DNA of 64,000 bases from CAZAPG01 sp964486935 (GTDB lineage Bacteria > Chloroflexota > Anaerolineae > 4572-78 > J111), in NCBI GenBank assembly GCA_964486935.1, contig CAZAPG010000004.1:172768-236767 (forward strand), read 5' to 3'. The translations under genes were made by a program, and so were the position numbers. Position 1 is the first letter of the stretch. The number at the start of each line of letters is the position of its first letter. Of this stretch, positions 47,928 through 56,793 are shown in pieces. Under the pieces are notes generated by a model. That model searched no databases, was not told the origin of the DNA, and saw only the letters and a list, made by a program, of their open reading frames with translations.

Positions 47928-48966
47928 GACAACCACTTATTCAAACGGCAAAACCAAACCACCTGCGCCAACATTTTGGGTGGGCCATATCCCGGTTTAC
48001 GGCGATGTTATCCTCTCGCCGATGGCCGGCTTTTCCGACAAACCTTACCGGCTCATCTGCCGCGAGTACGGCTCGGCCATGAGCTACACCGAATTTGTCT
48101 CGTCTGATGGTATTTTGCACGGCAATGACCGCACCCAACAAATGCTGGCCTTTGACCCCTCGGAAAGCCCGATGGTGTTCCAAATTTTTGGCAGCAGCGA
48201 GGAGGTTTTAGAAGAAGCCGCCCGAAAAATCGAGCCGCTTGGCCCGGATATTATCGACATTAACATGGGCTGCTCGGTGCGAAAAGTATCGGGCCGAGGC
48301 TCCGGGGCGGCGCTGTTGCGTAACCCGGCCAAAATTGGCCGTATCTTTCGGCGGCTCACCAGGGCGCTGTCGGTACCCGTTACCGGCAAAATTCGGTTGG
48401 GCTGGGATGAAAACTCGCTCAACTATCTGGAAGTCGCCAAAATTATGGAAGATAACGGCGCGTCGCTGGTGGCGGTTCACGGGCGCACCAAAGAGCAGGC
48501 TTACAATGGTACAGCCAACTGGGATGCCATTGCCCACATTAAGCAGGCTGTCAGCATCCCTGTAATTGGCAACGGCGATGTAAAATGCGTGGCCGATATT
48601 GAGCGCATGAAGCGACACACCGGCTGCGATGCGGTGATGATTGCCCGCGCTGCCATTGGCAACCCCTGGATTTTTCAGCGCAAGGATATCCAGCAGGTGA
48701 CGCTGGCCGAAAAGGCGCAACTCATTTACCGCCACCTGGATTTAATGCTTGACTTTTACGGCCAGGAGCGCGGGCTGGTGCTGTTTCGCAAGCATGTGGT
48801 CAAATATGTGCGCGGGCTGTCGCACATAGCCAGAGTGAAACAGCAACTTATTACCTGCACCCGCCCCGAACAGTTTGTTGAACTGATGAATGAGTACGAA
48901 GCCGAGGCCGAAGCCCGCGCCGCCAGAAATGAGCCGGCGTTAATGTCGCCGCAATTTGCTTTTTAA
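47920..48966 (+). CDS. dus: tRNA-dihydrouridine synthase
   Basis: A 348-residue FMN-dependent enzyme that reduces uridines in the D-loop of tRNA. Family motifs are SPMAGFSDKPYR near the N-terminus, the catalytic Cys118 in IDINMGCSVRKVSGRGSGAAL, VHGRTKEQ and GNGDVKC, and the C-terminal helical tRNA-binding domain with KHVVKYVRG. The start at the ATG at 47920 overlaps the pentapeptide gene; GAAGGAG lies 12 bases upstream. Which D-loop position is modified (DusA/B/C type) is unclear; the motif pattern is closest to DusB/bacterial Dus1. Confidence 0.93.
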   Translation: MDETTTYSNGKTKPPAPTFWVGHIPVYGDVILSPMAGFSDKPYRLICREYGSAMSYTEFVSSDGILHGNDRTQQMLAFDPSESPMVFQIFGSSEEVLEEAARKIEPLGPDIIDINMGCSVRKVSGRGSGAALLRNPAKIGRIFRRLTRALSVPVTGKIRLGWDENSLNYLEVAKIMEDNGASLVAVHGRTKEQAYNGTANWDAIAHIKQAVSIPVIGNGDVKCVADIERMKRHTGCDAVMIARAAIGNPWIFQRKDIQQVTLAEKAQLIYRHLDLMLDFYGQERGLVLFRKHVVKYVRGLSHIARVKQQLITCTRPEQFVELMNEYEAEAEARAARNEPALMSPQFAF

Positions 48967-48974
48967 GCAGGAAA

Positions 48975-49045
48975 ATTGGCGACACAGAAATACACCAAGA
49001 AACGCTGAGAAAAAACAAAAAATCTCTGCGCATCTCTGCGTTCAT
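48975..49045. repeat. CAGAGA-rich repeat between dus and the cupin gene
   Basis: ACACAGAAATACACCAAGAAACGCTGAG is followed by an A-rich centre and AATCTCTGCGCATCTCTGCG. It belongs to the same sequence type as the centre of the element at 11658-11820 and can form a hairpin. No gene. Confidence 0.5.
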
Positions 49046-49080
49046 GTTTTGTTGCAGTTTACCCGCCTTAGGAGAAACCG

Positions 49081-49401
49081 ATGAGTCAAACGGAAGTTAC
49101 CGTTCAGCCCTGGCCGTATGATGAAGCCCCTACCGAGGCCGTCATTCGGCAATTGATGAACGAAGAGGAGTTGCAACCCTATCGCTGGTCTAACGGGGCG
49201 GGCGATGTCTACCCTGCCCATACCCACTCTTATCATAAAGTTATCTATGTGGTGCAGGGGAGCATCACCTTTGGCCTGCCGGCCAGGGGCAAAAAAGTTA
49301 ACCTCAACGCCGGAGACCGCATGGATTTACCGGCCGGCATTATGCATGATGCCATTGTTGGCCCCGAAGGGGTGGTGTGCCTGGAAGGGCATCGCCGTTA
49401 A
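49081..49401 (+). CDS. Cupin-domain protein
   Basis: A 106-residue single-domain cupin. The first cupin motif is AHTHSYHKVIYVVQGSITFG, with three His and no clear Glu as metal ligands, and the second is NAGDRMDLPAGIMHDAIVG. A GGAG ribosome site lies 7 bases upstream of the ATG. Proteins of this size act as small metal-binding enzymes or sensors; nothing in the context indicates a substrate. It converges on the nitroreductase gene with only a 3-bp gap. Confidence 0.82.
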   Translation: MSQTEVTVQPWPYDEAPTEAVIRQLMNEEELQPYRWSNGAGDVYPAHTHSYHKVIYVVQGSITFGLPARGKKVNLNAGDRMDLPAGIMHDAIVGPEGVVCLEGHRR

Positions 49402-49404
49402 ATA

Positions 49405-50097
49405 TTACAAAAATTTTACTTTTGTCTCCAGCGGGTGGCGAGGCTTGTCTGTGGTTTGGGCCGGATGGCCCAGCGTGATGAGTCCCTGCGGTTCCCAATC
49501 TTTGGGCAGTTGCAGCGTGTCGCGCACCAACCCCGGCACAAACAACGGAGCGCAAAGCCAGCACGCGCCCAACCCCTGGGCGTGGGCCAGCAGCAGTAGA
49601 TTTTGGGCCGCCATCGCCACGCTTTGGGCGGCCATAACCCACTCGTTGCGGGCGCGGCCAGGGTCGGGGTAGCTGTCCATATCCTCCATACTCAAACAAA
49701 CTACAATTAATGCGGGCGCGCCGGTTAAGCGGGCGTAGCTGCGCGACACGTCGCGCTCAATATCTTCCGGGTCGTCGCCGTCGGCGGTGCGGTCGGCCCG
49801 CAGGCGAGCGCCCATCGCGGCGGCCAGCCGCTCCTTATCGGCAAAGTTGGTTAGCACGGCAAAGCGCCAGGGCTGCCGGTTGTGGGCCGAAGGCGCCCAG
49901 GCGGCGGCTTCCAGCAGTTGCCAAATAGCTTCTGAGGGAACCGGGGCCTGGCTGTAACGCCGGATGGAGCGTCGGTTTTTGATAAGGTCAAAAAGATTAT
50001 CAACTGTGCCGGGAGGATAGTGGGGAAGATTGTTGGCCGCCTGCTGCGGATTACGAATGGCAGGCTGCATGAGTTGAGAATTTGTTTTTTCCGACAT
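49405..50097 (-). CDS. Nitroreductase-family flavoprotein (possible FbiB C-terminal-domain equivalent)
   Basis: About 230 residues. The FMN-binding start KNRRSIRRYSQAPVP and WAPSAHNRQPWRFAVL are classic, and LLLAHAQGLGACWLCAPLF marks the later part. The ATG at 50097 has AGAGGAC just upstream; an in-frame start at 50130 is less likely. It follows cofE and npdG on the same strand. In Mycobacterium, FbiB is a CofE domain fused to a nitroreductase domain that reduces dehydro-F420-0 with FMNH2. A separate nitroreductase next to cofE suggests a split FbiB, though a general nitroreductase is possible. Confidence 0.85.
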   Translation of the reverse strand: MSEKTNSQLMQPAIRNPQQAANNLPHYPPGTVDNLFDLIKNRRSIRRYSQAPVPSEAIWQLLEAAAWAPSAHNRQPWRFAVLTNFADKERLAAAMGARLRADRTADGDDPEDIERDVSRSYARLTGAPALIVVCLSMEDMDSYPDPGRARNEWVMAAQSVAMAAQNLLLLAHAQGLGACWLCAPLFVPGLVRDTLQLPKDWEPQGLITLGHPAQTTDKPRHPLETKVKFL

Positions 50098-50170
50098 ACC
50101 GTCCTCTGGCCTGGCTTGAAAGCCTGGCACATTTGATTTTTCAGTTGCGTATAAAAAATAATATTGTCAC

Positions 50171-50929
50171 TTACCTGAACATATCTATCTCTTTAGGCCG
50201 CAGCACATCGGCGGCGGTGGCCTGCTCATCAAAGGTAAAATCCACCCCACGGGCAATCACCACCGGGCAACCTTCGGCGGCCTGGCCCATTAGCAGGCTG
50301 GCGGCAGCGGCAATCTGGTCGGTAAAGCCAACATCGGTGTATTGTAGCGGTTCGCCAAACAGGTCGGGCGTGCCGCGTAAATCCTGTACCGGGGCCATTC
50401 CGCTCAGGCCGATAACTACGCCGACGGCGCCTATGCGCCAGGGCCGGTTGTGGCTGTCGATAATGAGCACCGGCGATTTTGCGCCGGTCAATTGGGCCAG
50501 TTTGTGGCGAAGCGCTTTGGCCGAAGCGTCGGGGTTGGCCGGCAGGCGCAGCAGCATGCCGGGTTGAGGGCTAACATTTGAGTGGTCTAGCCCGGCGTTG
50601 GCGCTAATAAAACCCAACTTGTGCTGCACAATTAACAGCCCTGGCCGGGCGCGAACAATTTCGGCGGTGTCCCACAAAATTACTTCGATTAGGGGGGCAA
50701 CTTTGCCGGTTAGTTGGGCCAGTTCCAATGCCCGCGATGACGGCTCAACTTCGGATAGTCGCACAAAGCGATTTTCGGCCTTGGAGACAATTTTTTGGGT
50801 AACAACCACAATATCGGTATCGGTCAGAGTCAGGCCAATCTGTTGGATGGCTTCAAAAATTAACCCGGCCAGGTCATCGCCGGGTTGAACAAGCGGGATA
50901 TGGGTGAGGGGAATAAATTGTAACGTCAT
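50171..50929 (-). CDS. cofE: Coenzyme F420-0:L-glutamate ligase
   Basis: About 252 residues. It adds glutamates to F420-0 using GTP. CofE family features include PLVQPGDDLAGLI at the start, TDIVVVTQKIVSKAENR, LLIVQHKLGFISANAGLDHSNV, and LIIDSHNRPWRIGAVGVVIGLSGM. The ATG at 50929 overlaps the last base of the npdG stop, so the genes are coupled; the frame continues upstream inside npdG but that part is not genuine. Other F420 synthesis genes (cofC/D/G/H) are not in the window. Confidence 0.92.
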   Translation of the reverse strand: MTLQFIPLTHIPLVQPGDDLAGLIFEAIQQIGLTLTDTDIVVVTQKIVSKAENRFVRLSEVEPSSRALELAQLTGKVAPLIEVILWDTAEIVRARPGLLIVQHKLGFISANAGLDHSNVSPQPGMLLRLPANPDASAKALRHKLAQLTGAKSPVLIIDSHNRPWRIGAVGVVIGLSGMAPVQDLRGTPDLFGEPLQYTDVGFTDQIAAAASLLMGQAAEGCPVVIARGVDFTFDEQATAADVLRPKEIDMFR

Positions 50930-51585
50930 CAAATACCTGTAATTTTTATGCCGGCGCCTTTTACTTTGTGGCGAATATTGATGCCGATGAGCACCGAGGT
51001 TAGCCCCTCTACCACCACGGCATTTTTGAGCGGCCCGGCATCGATGCCGCGCATGCCGGCGGCTTGGGCCAGGGCAATGGCTTCGGCCTTGGCTTCTTTG
51101 TCGTCGCCGCAAATAAGAACGTCGCAATCAATATGGCTTTCATCCTCGGCCAAATGGGCAACGCCAACATTTTGAAAAGCAGACACAACCCGCACGCCAT
51201 CGCCCAAAATGGCCTGGGCTTCCTGTCCGGCGGAGCCGCCGGGGGGAACGTTGACATGAGAAACTTTGGGCGGTTTGAGCGGTACGGTTACGTCGATTAA
51301 TATTTTGCCCTGCAATACCTCTTTGAGCGATTCCAGGGTTGGGGCCTGGGCGCTGTAGGGAACCGTCAGCACGCAAATTTGGGCGGCCTGGGCGGCGTCG
51401 CTGTTGGCCAGGCCGGTAATTAATTCTTGCCCCAACTGCTCGTTTAGTTCGCTGGCGACACGTTGGGCTTTTTCTTTTTGGCGCGAGCCAATAATTACCT
51501 TGTAATTACCAGATTTCGCCCAGCGACGCGCCAGGCCGGGGCCTTCGTTGCCCGTTCCTCCCAAAACAGCGATGGTTTTAGTCAT
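50929..51585 (-). CDS. npdG: F420-dependent NADP reductase
   Basis: A 218-residue Rossmann protein (KTIAVLGGTGNEGPGLARRWAKSG) that exchanges hydride between F420H2 and NADP. The GSRQKEKA segment after strand 2 fits NADP binding, and the C-terminal DAGPLKNAVVVEGLTSVLIGINIRHK is typical of the NpdG/Fno family. It is the first gene of a three-gene F420 set. The other reading, a related short oxidoreductase without F420 specificity, is less likely given cofE next to it. Confidence 0.9.
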   Translation of the reverse strand: MTKTIAVLGGTGNEGPGLARRWAKSGNYKVIIGSRQKEKAQRVASELNEQLGQELITGLANSDAAQAAQICVLTVPYSAQAPTLESLKEVLQGKILIDVTVPLKPPKVSHVNVPPGGSAGQEAQAILGDGVRVVSAFQNVGVAHLAEDESHIDCDVLICGDDKEAKAEAIALAQAAGMRGIDAGPLKNAVVVEGLTSVLIGINIRHKVKGAGIKITGI

Positions 51586-51622
51586 AAGCCTCCTCGGGTT
51601 GGGTGTGAATTGTGAGGCCGTA

Positions 51623-53137
51623 TCATACCTCAGATTTGGCTGAGGAGCTAATTGTTTGCAGTAGCGTGATGGCCGGAGGCGCGATTAGTAGCGGTACGCC
51701 GATGAGGTGTCCCCAAAAGTGGTTTTGCAGCAGCGCCGGATACCAGACCCGGATGGTTTCAAAATAGGGGATGGCCAGCAGGGCGGTGATTGAAAATACC
51801 ACGGCCCCGGCCAGCGGCGGTTTGTGGGGCAGCAACAAAGCGGCCAGCGGCAAAAACCACAGCAAATACCAGGCGTGAAACACCGGAGCCGCCAGAAGCA
51901 CGTACCAGAAAAGCGTGTAAAATGAGGCGGCGATGGGGGGGATGTAGCCGGGGAGGAGGGGAGTTGGGGAGGTTGAAGTTGTTATCGCCCGCCATAACTG
52001 GTAAAGGTAAATCAGCGCAAAAACAGCCAAAATTATGTTACGCGATATGTCGAAGGCGGCGTTTGTGCCCAGCCAGTTTCTCAAGCCCAGCACCAGCAGC
52101 GCCAGCAGCGAGCGTCCGGCCTGGCTGCCGGCTTCTGGCACGGCCCAGTTATTCCAGCCGGGCCAGAGCGGGGCCATGGCCAGCGCCACCATTGCCAGCG
52201 TCGCCACTCCATAGGCCAGCAGCCGGGTAGCGCGCCGAAACCGCGTGTTTTGTTGCAGGGCCAGCGCCAGCAGATAAAAAGGGGCAATGATAATGGTCAC
52301 AAATTTTACCAGAACAGATAGCGCCAGCAGCAGGCAAAAGAGCCAGGGGAGCAGGGGGTTGGCTTGGGGGTTGATGTGGCTGAACACCCAAATAGCCGCC
52401 AGTAAAAAGAAAATCATCAAAATATCGTTGTGGCCGTTTTGAACGCTTTCAAACAGTACCAAAGGGTTCCAGGCAAAAGCCAGCGTTCCGGCAATGGCCC
52501 AGCGGGGCTGCAAGCGGGTCAAAATTTTGTAGACCAGTAGGGCGCAGCCAAGGTAGGCCAGCAGCCCAATAATTTTGAGCGCAAACAGGTGGCCCAAAAA
52601 ATTATTGCCGGTAGCATAAAATGCGGCCAGGGAAAGGGTCTCCCACAGCGGGCCGTAGGGCGAGGCGGCATCCACCCATTCGCCGGCCAGGCCCAGCCAG
52701 GGGTCTGTTGAGGGCAGGGCTTCGGGGGGGCTGGTTAGCGGTTGCAATCCATATAAAGCCCAGCCCCGGGTGCGGATAGCGTAAATAAATAAATCAATGG
52801 CGGTGAGAGGGTAGGCAAAGATGAGAATAAGAGCGAAGATGCCGCCGGAGAGAAAGACGAGGATGAGGGGTGATGGGTGAGGAGTGGGGATTGGTGCAGG
52901 AGAGATGGTCAACCGGATGGCCCAAAGATAGAGGCCAAACAGCGCCCCAATGCCCAGCAGATAGCGCCAGAATCCGCCGGCAGAGTAGCCGGTGAGTTTG
53001 GCGTAGTCAACCGGCGGGATGGCGTTGTAGAATTTTGCCAGCGGAAAAGGGAGGGTGAAGATTGTCAGATAGATTAACCCGCTAATGAGGGCGCAGGTTA
53101 ACAGGGGGTGAATGGTTTTTAGGCCAGAATTTCGCAC
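51623..53137 (-). CDS. Polytopic membrane glycosyltransferase, GT-C fold (MptA/B-like)
   Basis: A 504-residue protein with about twelve membrane helices. A loop near 145-165 carries acidic residues (STDPWLGLAGEWVDAASPYGPLW), and the AWNPLVLFESVQNGHNDILM segment is characteristic of polyprenol-phosphate-mannose-dependent alpha-1,6-mannosyltransferases and related DUF2029/GT87-type proteins. Such enzymes act on the outer membrane face with a lipid-linked sugar donor. It may extend the mannosylated lipids suggested by the cluster at 42.5-45.3 kb, but that is inference. It sits alone between npdG and the PP2C phosphatase. Confidence 0.75.
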   Translation of the reverse strand: MRNSGLKTIHPLLTCALISGLIYLTIFTLPFPLAKFYNAIPPVDYAKLTGYSAGGFWRYLLGIGALFGLYLWAIRLTISPAPIPTPHPSPLILVFLSGGIFALILIFAYPLTAIDLFIYAIRTRGWALYGLQPLTSPPEALPSTDPWLGLAGEWVDAASPYGPLWETLSLAAFYATGNNFLGHLFALKIIGLLAYLGCALLVYKILTRLQPRWAIAGTLAFAWNPLVLFESVQNGHNDILMIFFLLAAIWVFSHINPQANPLLPWLFCLLLALSVLVKFVTIIIAPFYLLALALQQNTRFRRATRLLAYGVATLAMVALAMAPLWPGWNNWAVPEAGSQAGRSLLALLVLGLRNWLGTNAAFDISRNIILAVFALIYLYQLWRAITTSTSPTPLLPGYIPPIAASFYTLFWYVLLAAPVFHAWYLLWFLPLAALLLPHKPPLAGAVVFSITALLAIPYFETIRVWYPALLQNHFWGHLIGVPLLIAPPAITLLQTISSSAKSEV

Positions 53138-53164
53138 GAGATTGAGCCGGATTTTGGGGCGTCT

Positions 53165-54385
53165 TTAATCACCGTTCATCTGAATAAGGATGACGGTAAT
53201 ATTATCATTGCCGCCGGCGCGTTTGGCGGCCTCGACCATCATCTGGCTGGCCTGGGCCGGATTGGGGTATTGGTCGCTGATATGCTGTAATTCTTCGTCG
53301 CTAACCATCCCGCTCAAACCATCTGAGCAGAGCAGCAGCCGCTCCTGGGGAGTTACAGCTACATGATAGCTGCCAATTTCCAGCTTGTCTTTTTCGCCGA
53401 TGGTGCTGTAAATAACATTGCGCTGTTTGTGGGTGCGGGCTTCTTCGCGGGTAATCTGACCAATTTGCACCAGCCGTTCTACCAGCGAGTGGTCGATGCT
53501 AATTTGCTCAATTTTTTCGCTGTTCAGGCGGTAGGCCCGGCTATCGCCCACGTTGACAATATGGGCATTTTCACCGGCTATCAGGGCCATTACCAGGGTA
53601 GACCCCATTTTGTTTCTGTCGGCGGCGCCTTGCTGCCGGGCCAGCACTACCTCGTTGGCGGCCAGCACGGCGCTTTTTAGCCATTCTTCATAGGGGGCGT
53701 CGCTGACGGTTGGCGGGTTTTCATCGTGATGCTGTTTGATAGCGTCAACTGTTAGCTGGCTGGCCACCTCGCCGGCTTCGTGGCCGCCCAAACCATCGGC
53801 TACCACATACAGGCCATATGGCCCCACATTGGGCATTTCGCCTTCTATTATAATCAGGTTGTCTTCGTTGAGTTCCCGTTTCAGGCCAACGTCGGTTAGG
53901 GCGGCAAATTGCCAGTTAACGTTAGGCGGACGCTCACCCGAGATTGGCGTGGTAATCGGCTCGGCCACCACTTTGAGGGGGCTAACCATCGTGTCGGCCT
54001 CATCTTTGGTTATGGCGGGGATGGTGGGAGCCTGGCTGGCCTGGGGCGCGGCTTCAATGGCGGCAGGCGCGGTATCGTCCAGGTCGTCAACTTCTATTTC
54101 CGGCGCAATGACCGGCCCGGGACGGGTCTCAATATCTACCTGGCGTTTTCTGGCCTTTTTCTTTTGTGACCGGCGGGTTAGAGGTCTAAGAATAAAGGCA
54201 ATCAAAATGAAAATTAAAACAATTCCAAGGGCAACAGCCACTAAAATCCAGGCGATGAAAGGGTCGGTTTGATAAAAAAGAAAAAGTGGTGGCGCCAGTA
54301 AAAGCAACCTGGAGTTTTTGCCCACAGGGGTAGGCAGTTTACACGGAGTGGGGCAATGCCCGGCGGTTCGCTTCAATTTCATCAT
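53165..54385 (-). CDS. Membrane-anchored PP2C-family Ser/Thr phosphatase
   Basis: About 406 residues. A membrane helix near 40-65 (FIAWILVAVALGIVLIFILIAF) is followed by a basic stretch, an acidic/Ala linker to about 155, and the PP2C domain. Metal-binding motifs are intact: LTDVGLKRELNEDN, VVADGLGGHEAGEVAS, LLLCSDGLSGMV and GGNDNITVILI. The ATG at 54385 has AGGAAGG about 7 bases upstream. The catalytic domain is cytosolic. Counterpart of Hanks-type kinases; one is encoded at 31-33 kb but not in the same operon. Confidence 0.92.
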   Translation of the reverse strand: MMKLKRTAGHCPTPCKLPTPVGKNSRLLLLAPPLFLFYQTDPFIAWILVAVALGIVLIFILIAFILRPLTRRSQKKKARKRQVDIETRPGPVIAPEIEVDDLDDTAPAAIEAAPQASQAPTIPAITKDEADTMVSPLKVVAEPITTPISGERPPNVNWQFAALTDVGLKRELNEDNLIIIEGEMPNVGPYGLYVVADGLGGHEAGEVASQLTVDAIKQHHDENPPTVSDAPYEEWLKSAVLAANEVVLARQQGAADRNKMGSTLVMALIAGENAHIVNVGDSRAYRLNSEKIEQISIDHSLVERLVQIGQITREEARTHKQRNVIYSTIGEKDKLEIGSYHVAVTPQERLLLCSDGLSGMVSDEELQHISDQYPNPAQASQMMVEAAKRAGGNDNITVILIQMNGD

Positions 54386-54803
54386 TGACACGCCTTCCTG
54401 TGCCTGCTTTGTAGGTTAAGTTTGGGCAGAGTTTCTGCCAACTTAAATCCAAAAGTTATAATTGCAATGATGGATGAGATTTTTAGCAGGGTTTTGATAA
54501 AACTTCTGTTGAAGCTTGTGACAGGTAAAGTTGGGCATAGTTTATCACATGCCGGGGGGCTTTGCAATATGTGAAGTTAGTACTACGCTGTGAGGTAGAA
54601 ATCCCTGGTAGGCTCCTCAACCGTATCTCAACAATCGCTCAGGTATGGCTCAAGTAGGGTGCGCATTGATGTGATATTCTAAAGACAATCTAAAGAGATA
54701 GCTCATTAACAATCAAGGTGTAGCTGGTAGCGGATACATAAAATGTGTATCTGTTACCAATGCACCTTATTTTGTGTAAATAGTGAGATAAGGAGTTGTT
54801 AAA
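54386..54803. other. Intergenic region with large stem-loop
   Basis: No long gene. A stem-loop at 54715-54767 pairs AAGGTG and TGGTAGCGGATACA with TGTGTATCTGTTACCA and CACCTT around a TAAAA loop (a few mismatches). It lies 37 bp upstream of the 31-codon gene. It could be a leader structure, attenuator or small RNA; no T-run follows. Confidence 0.5.
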
Positions 54804-54899
54804 ATGGTAACGGTTCTAACAATCCTGCTGGTGGTATTACTGCTCTTGTTGGGGATAAGTCTTTTGGCCGGAAAATTTGTTGAGATTTTATCTAAGTAA
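54804..54899 (+). CDS. Small membrane peptide, 31 residues
   Basis: ATG at 54804 with an AAGGAG ribosome site 8 bases upstream and a TAA stop. The product, starting MVTVLTILLVVLLLLLG and ending LAGKFVEILSK, is one hydrophobic helix with a short basic C-terminus. It lies 75 bp upstream of the SPFH-like gene on the same strand. The strong ribosome site and clean helix argue for a real small protein, perhaps a partner of the SPFH protein in the membrane, but there is no homology argument. Confidence 0.55.
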   Translation: MVTVLTILLVVLLLLLGISLLAGKFVEILSK

Positions 54900-54974
54900 T
54901 TAACCGAAGAATTTATCTCTAATCGCAAACAGGCGTGTACTGTATTCGATATTGCGTGCTGAAAGGAGACAGCC

Positions 54975-55703
54975 ATGATCCGTTGGACAAAGTTAAACCC
55001 TAATGAAAGAGCGCTGGTTGAGAGTCCTGTCAATCGCTATAAAATTGCCGGACCGGGCCGGGTTGTGCTGACGCCCCGCCAGCGCATTATCGCCAGATTG
55101 TACGTAGGCCCGCGGGCCAATACCCTTGAGTTTGACCAGGTGCGTACCGCCGAAGAAATTGCCCTGGGCGTCAAAGTGCAGGTTATCTATCGGGCCGACC
55201 CCGAATTATTTACGGATGATTTGTTATCAAAGTTGGCCGGCTTAAACGAGGGCGGCTGGCAGGGCATCATTCACTGGCAAACCGAGTATGTGCTGCGGAT
55301 GCTGGTGGGACAATATCCGTGGCGAGAATTGAGTAAAGAGCAAACCAAAAAGCGACTGGAGCGCCAGTTTACCCAAACCCTGGCCGCCCGCCTGAAAATT
55401 GTTGGGCTAAATGTTATAGCCGTGTGCCTGATAAAAACAACGCTGCCGGCCAACCTGCAAACCACCCTTATTCGGGCCGAGCAAGATAGCATTGAAGCCG
55501 GCGGGCGTGCCCTGGTGCTAAAAAATTATCTTGAAATTTTTGGCGACAACCTGCCCCAGGCCATGCCTTACATTATTCAATGGGAGCTAATGAATACTAT
55601 CCACAAAAACAATCCGCAAATCTTGATGACAGCCACTCACTCGCCTGCACCGCCCACACTATCCGAACCCGTATTTCAGTTACAGTTGCCCATTGCCAGA
55701 TAA
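54975..55703 (+). CDS. SPFH/band 7-like domain protein
   Basis: A 242-residue soluble protein with a strong AAAGGAG site. The pattern LNPNERALVESPVNRYKIAGPGRVVLTPRQ... then TAEEIALGVKVQVIYRADPELF follows the SPFH (stomatin/prohibitin/band 7) fold, where the first strands wrap a membrane-facing edge. The usual N-terminal membrane helix is absent; the 31-residue membrane peptide upstream could supply it. The later part is helical. SPFH proteins form large membrane-associated rings; the cargo here is unknown. Assignment rests on pattern, not on a signature motif. Confidence 0.6.
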   Translation: MIRWTKLNPNERALVESPVNRYKIAGPGRVVLTPRQRIIARLYVGPRANTLEFDQVRTAEEIALGVKVQVIYRADPELFTDDLLSKLAGLNEGGWQGIIHWQTEYVLRMLVGQYPWRELSKEQTKKRLERQFTQTLAARLKIVGLNVIAVCLIKTTLPANLQTTLIRAEQDSIEAGGRALVLKNYLEIFGDNLPQAMPYIIQWELMNTIHKNNPQILMTATHSPAPPTLSEPVFQLQLPIAR

Positions 55704-55722
55704 GCGCAATAAACCCAATCAG

Positions 55723-55753
55723 CGCCGGAGTTGAAATAGCTCCGGCGTTTTTA
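55723..55753 (+). terminator. Terminator after the SPFH-like gene
   Basis: Perfect 8-bp stem CGCCGGAG/CTCCGGCG with a 9-base loop followed by TTTTTATT, 20 bp after the stop. Confidence 0.9.
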
Positions 55754-55873
55754 TTGTCAGGAAAAACTGCGGAAGATTCATATAAAATTCAAACGGAATT
55801 CAAATCGGTCTCATAGTTTTTTAGATTAAGCTGAAAGTGTCAAACCAAATAAGCCAAAATCAGATTACGTCTT

Positions 55874-56761
55874 ATGGTTGAGCCTGTCGCCTTTGATAAA
55901 AATAACCCGCAACCCCAAATTCTAATTGTAGATAGCGATGCTGCCACGCGCTCAAACCTGAACCAATTGTTTGAGTTGCGTGGGTGCGCTGTCACCGAAG
56001 CTGAATGTGGGTACGCTGCCTTAACCCTGCTGCAACGCCACATTTTTGATTTGATGGTGTTAGATTTGCATCTGCCGGAGTTAAACGGGGTAGAAATTAT
56101 GGGGTGGGCCAGGCAATTGCAACCGGAGTTGTTAATAATTATCTTGACAGCTCATGCCACTCTGGATAACGCCATTGCCGCCGTCAGGCTTGATGCCGCA
56201 GACTATTTGCGCAAACCCGCAAGTTCCGATAAAATCAACCGGGCAGTTCAAAAAGCCTTTCAAAAGCGTTCGGAACGATATCGGTTATTTTCATTCTCTA
56301 ATGCTTCCAGAACTCTTCACCACCTTGAGTTCACCAGAAACGCGCCCCCTTCCGCAACTCCTGTCCACGAGCGGTTTATCCGGGTTCCCCCTGTTACGCT
56401 AGATTGCAAAAAACGGGTTGTCTTTGTAGAAGATAACCAGCCTCGCCTTGCCGAGTTAACCGAAGGAGAGCTGGCTATTTTAACCACTTTCCTGCATCGG
56501 CCCAATCAAGTGTTGTCTTGCAAACAACTGGTTGAGCAAACCTGGGGCTACCAGACCGACGAGTTTGAGGCTAAAAGCCTCATTCGGCCATATATCTTCC
56601 GGCTGCGCTCAAAAATTGAAGTTGATAACAAAGCCCCTCAACTCATTTGCACCATTCGGTTGCGAGGATATCTTTTTGCCATAGGGTCTGAAAAAAAAGT
56701 CGTTGAATTTATTCCCAAAAATCATGAAACAATCTCTGCATCATCAGATTCCGGATTTTGA
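55874..56761 (+). CDS. Response regulator, receiver plus OmpR-type winged helix
   Basis: A 295-residue two-domain regulator. The receiver (about 14-130) has the acidic pair Asp20/Asp22, phosphoacceptor Asp64 (VLDLHLPE), Thr92 and Lys114. A linker of about 40 residues precedes a Trans_reg_C winged-helix domain (about 175-275; LTEGELAILTTFLHRPNQVLSCKQLVEQTWG ... IRPYIFRLRSKIE). It is an orphan: no kinase gene is adjacent. It lies between the SPFH-like gene and the large surface protein gene and may control the latter. Confidence 0.9.
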   Translation: MVEPVAFDKNNPQPQILIVDSDAATRSNLNQLFELRGCAVTEAECGYAALTLLQRHIFDLMVLDLHLPELNGVEIMGWARQLQPELLIIILTAHATLDNAIAAVRLDAADYLRKPASSDKINRAVQKAFQKRSERYRLFSFSNASRTLHHLEFTRNAPPSATPVHERFIRVPPVTLDCKKRVVFVEDNQPRLAELTEGELAILTTFLHRPNQVLSCKQLVEQTWGYQTDEFEAKSLIRPYIFRLRSKIEVDNKAPQLICTIRLRGYLFAIGSEKKVVEFIPKNHETISASSDSGF

Positions 56762-56793
56762 AATAAAAATGAAATTTTTTAGCCCTGTTTTCA

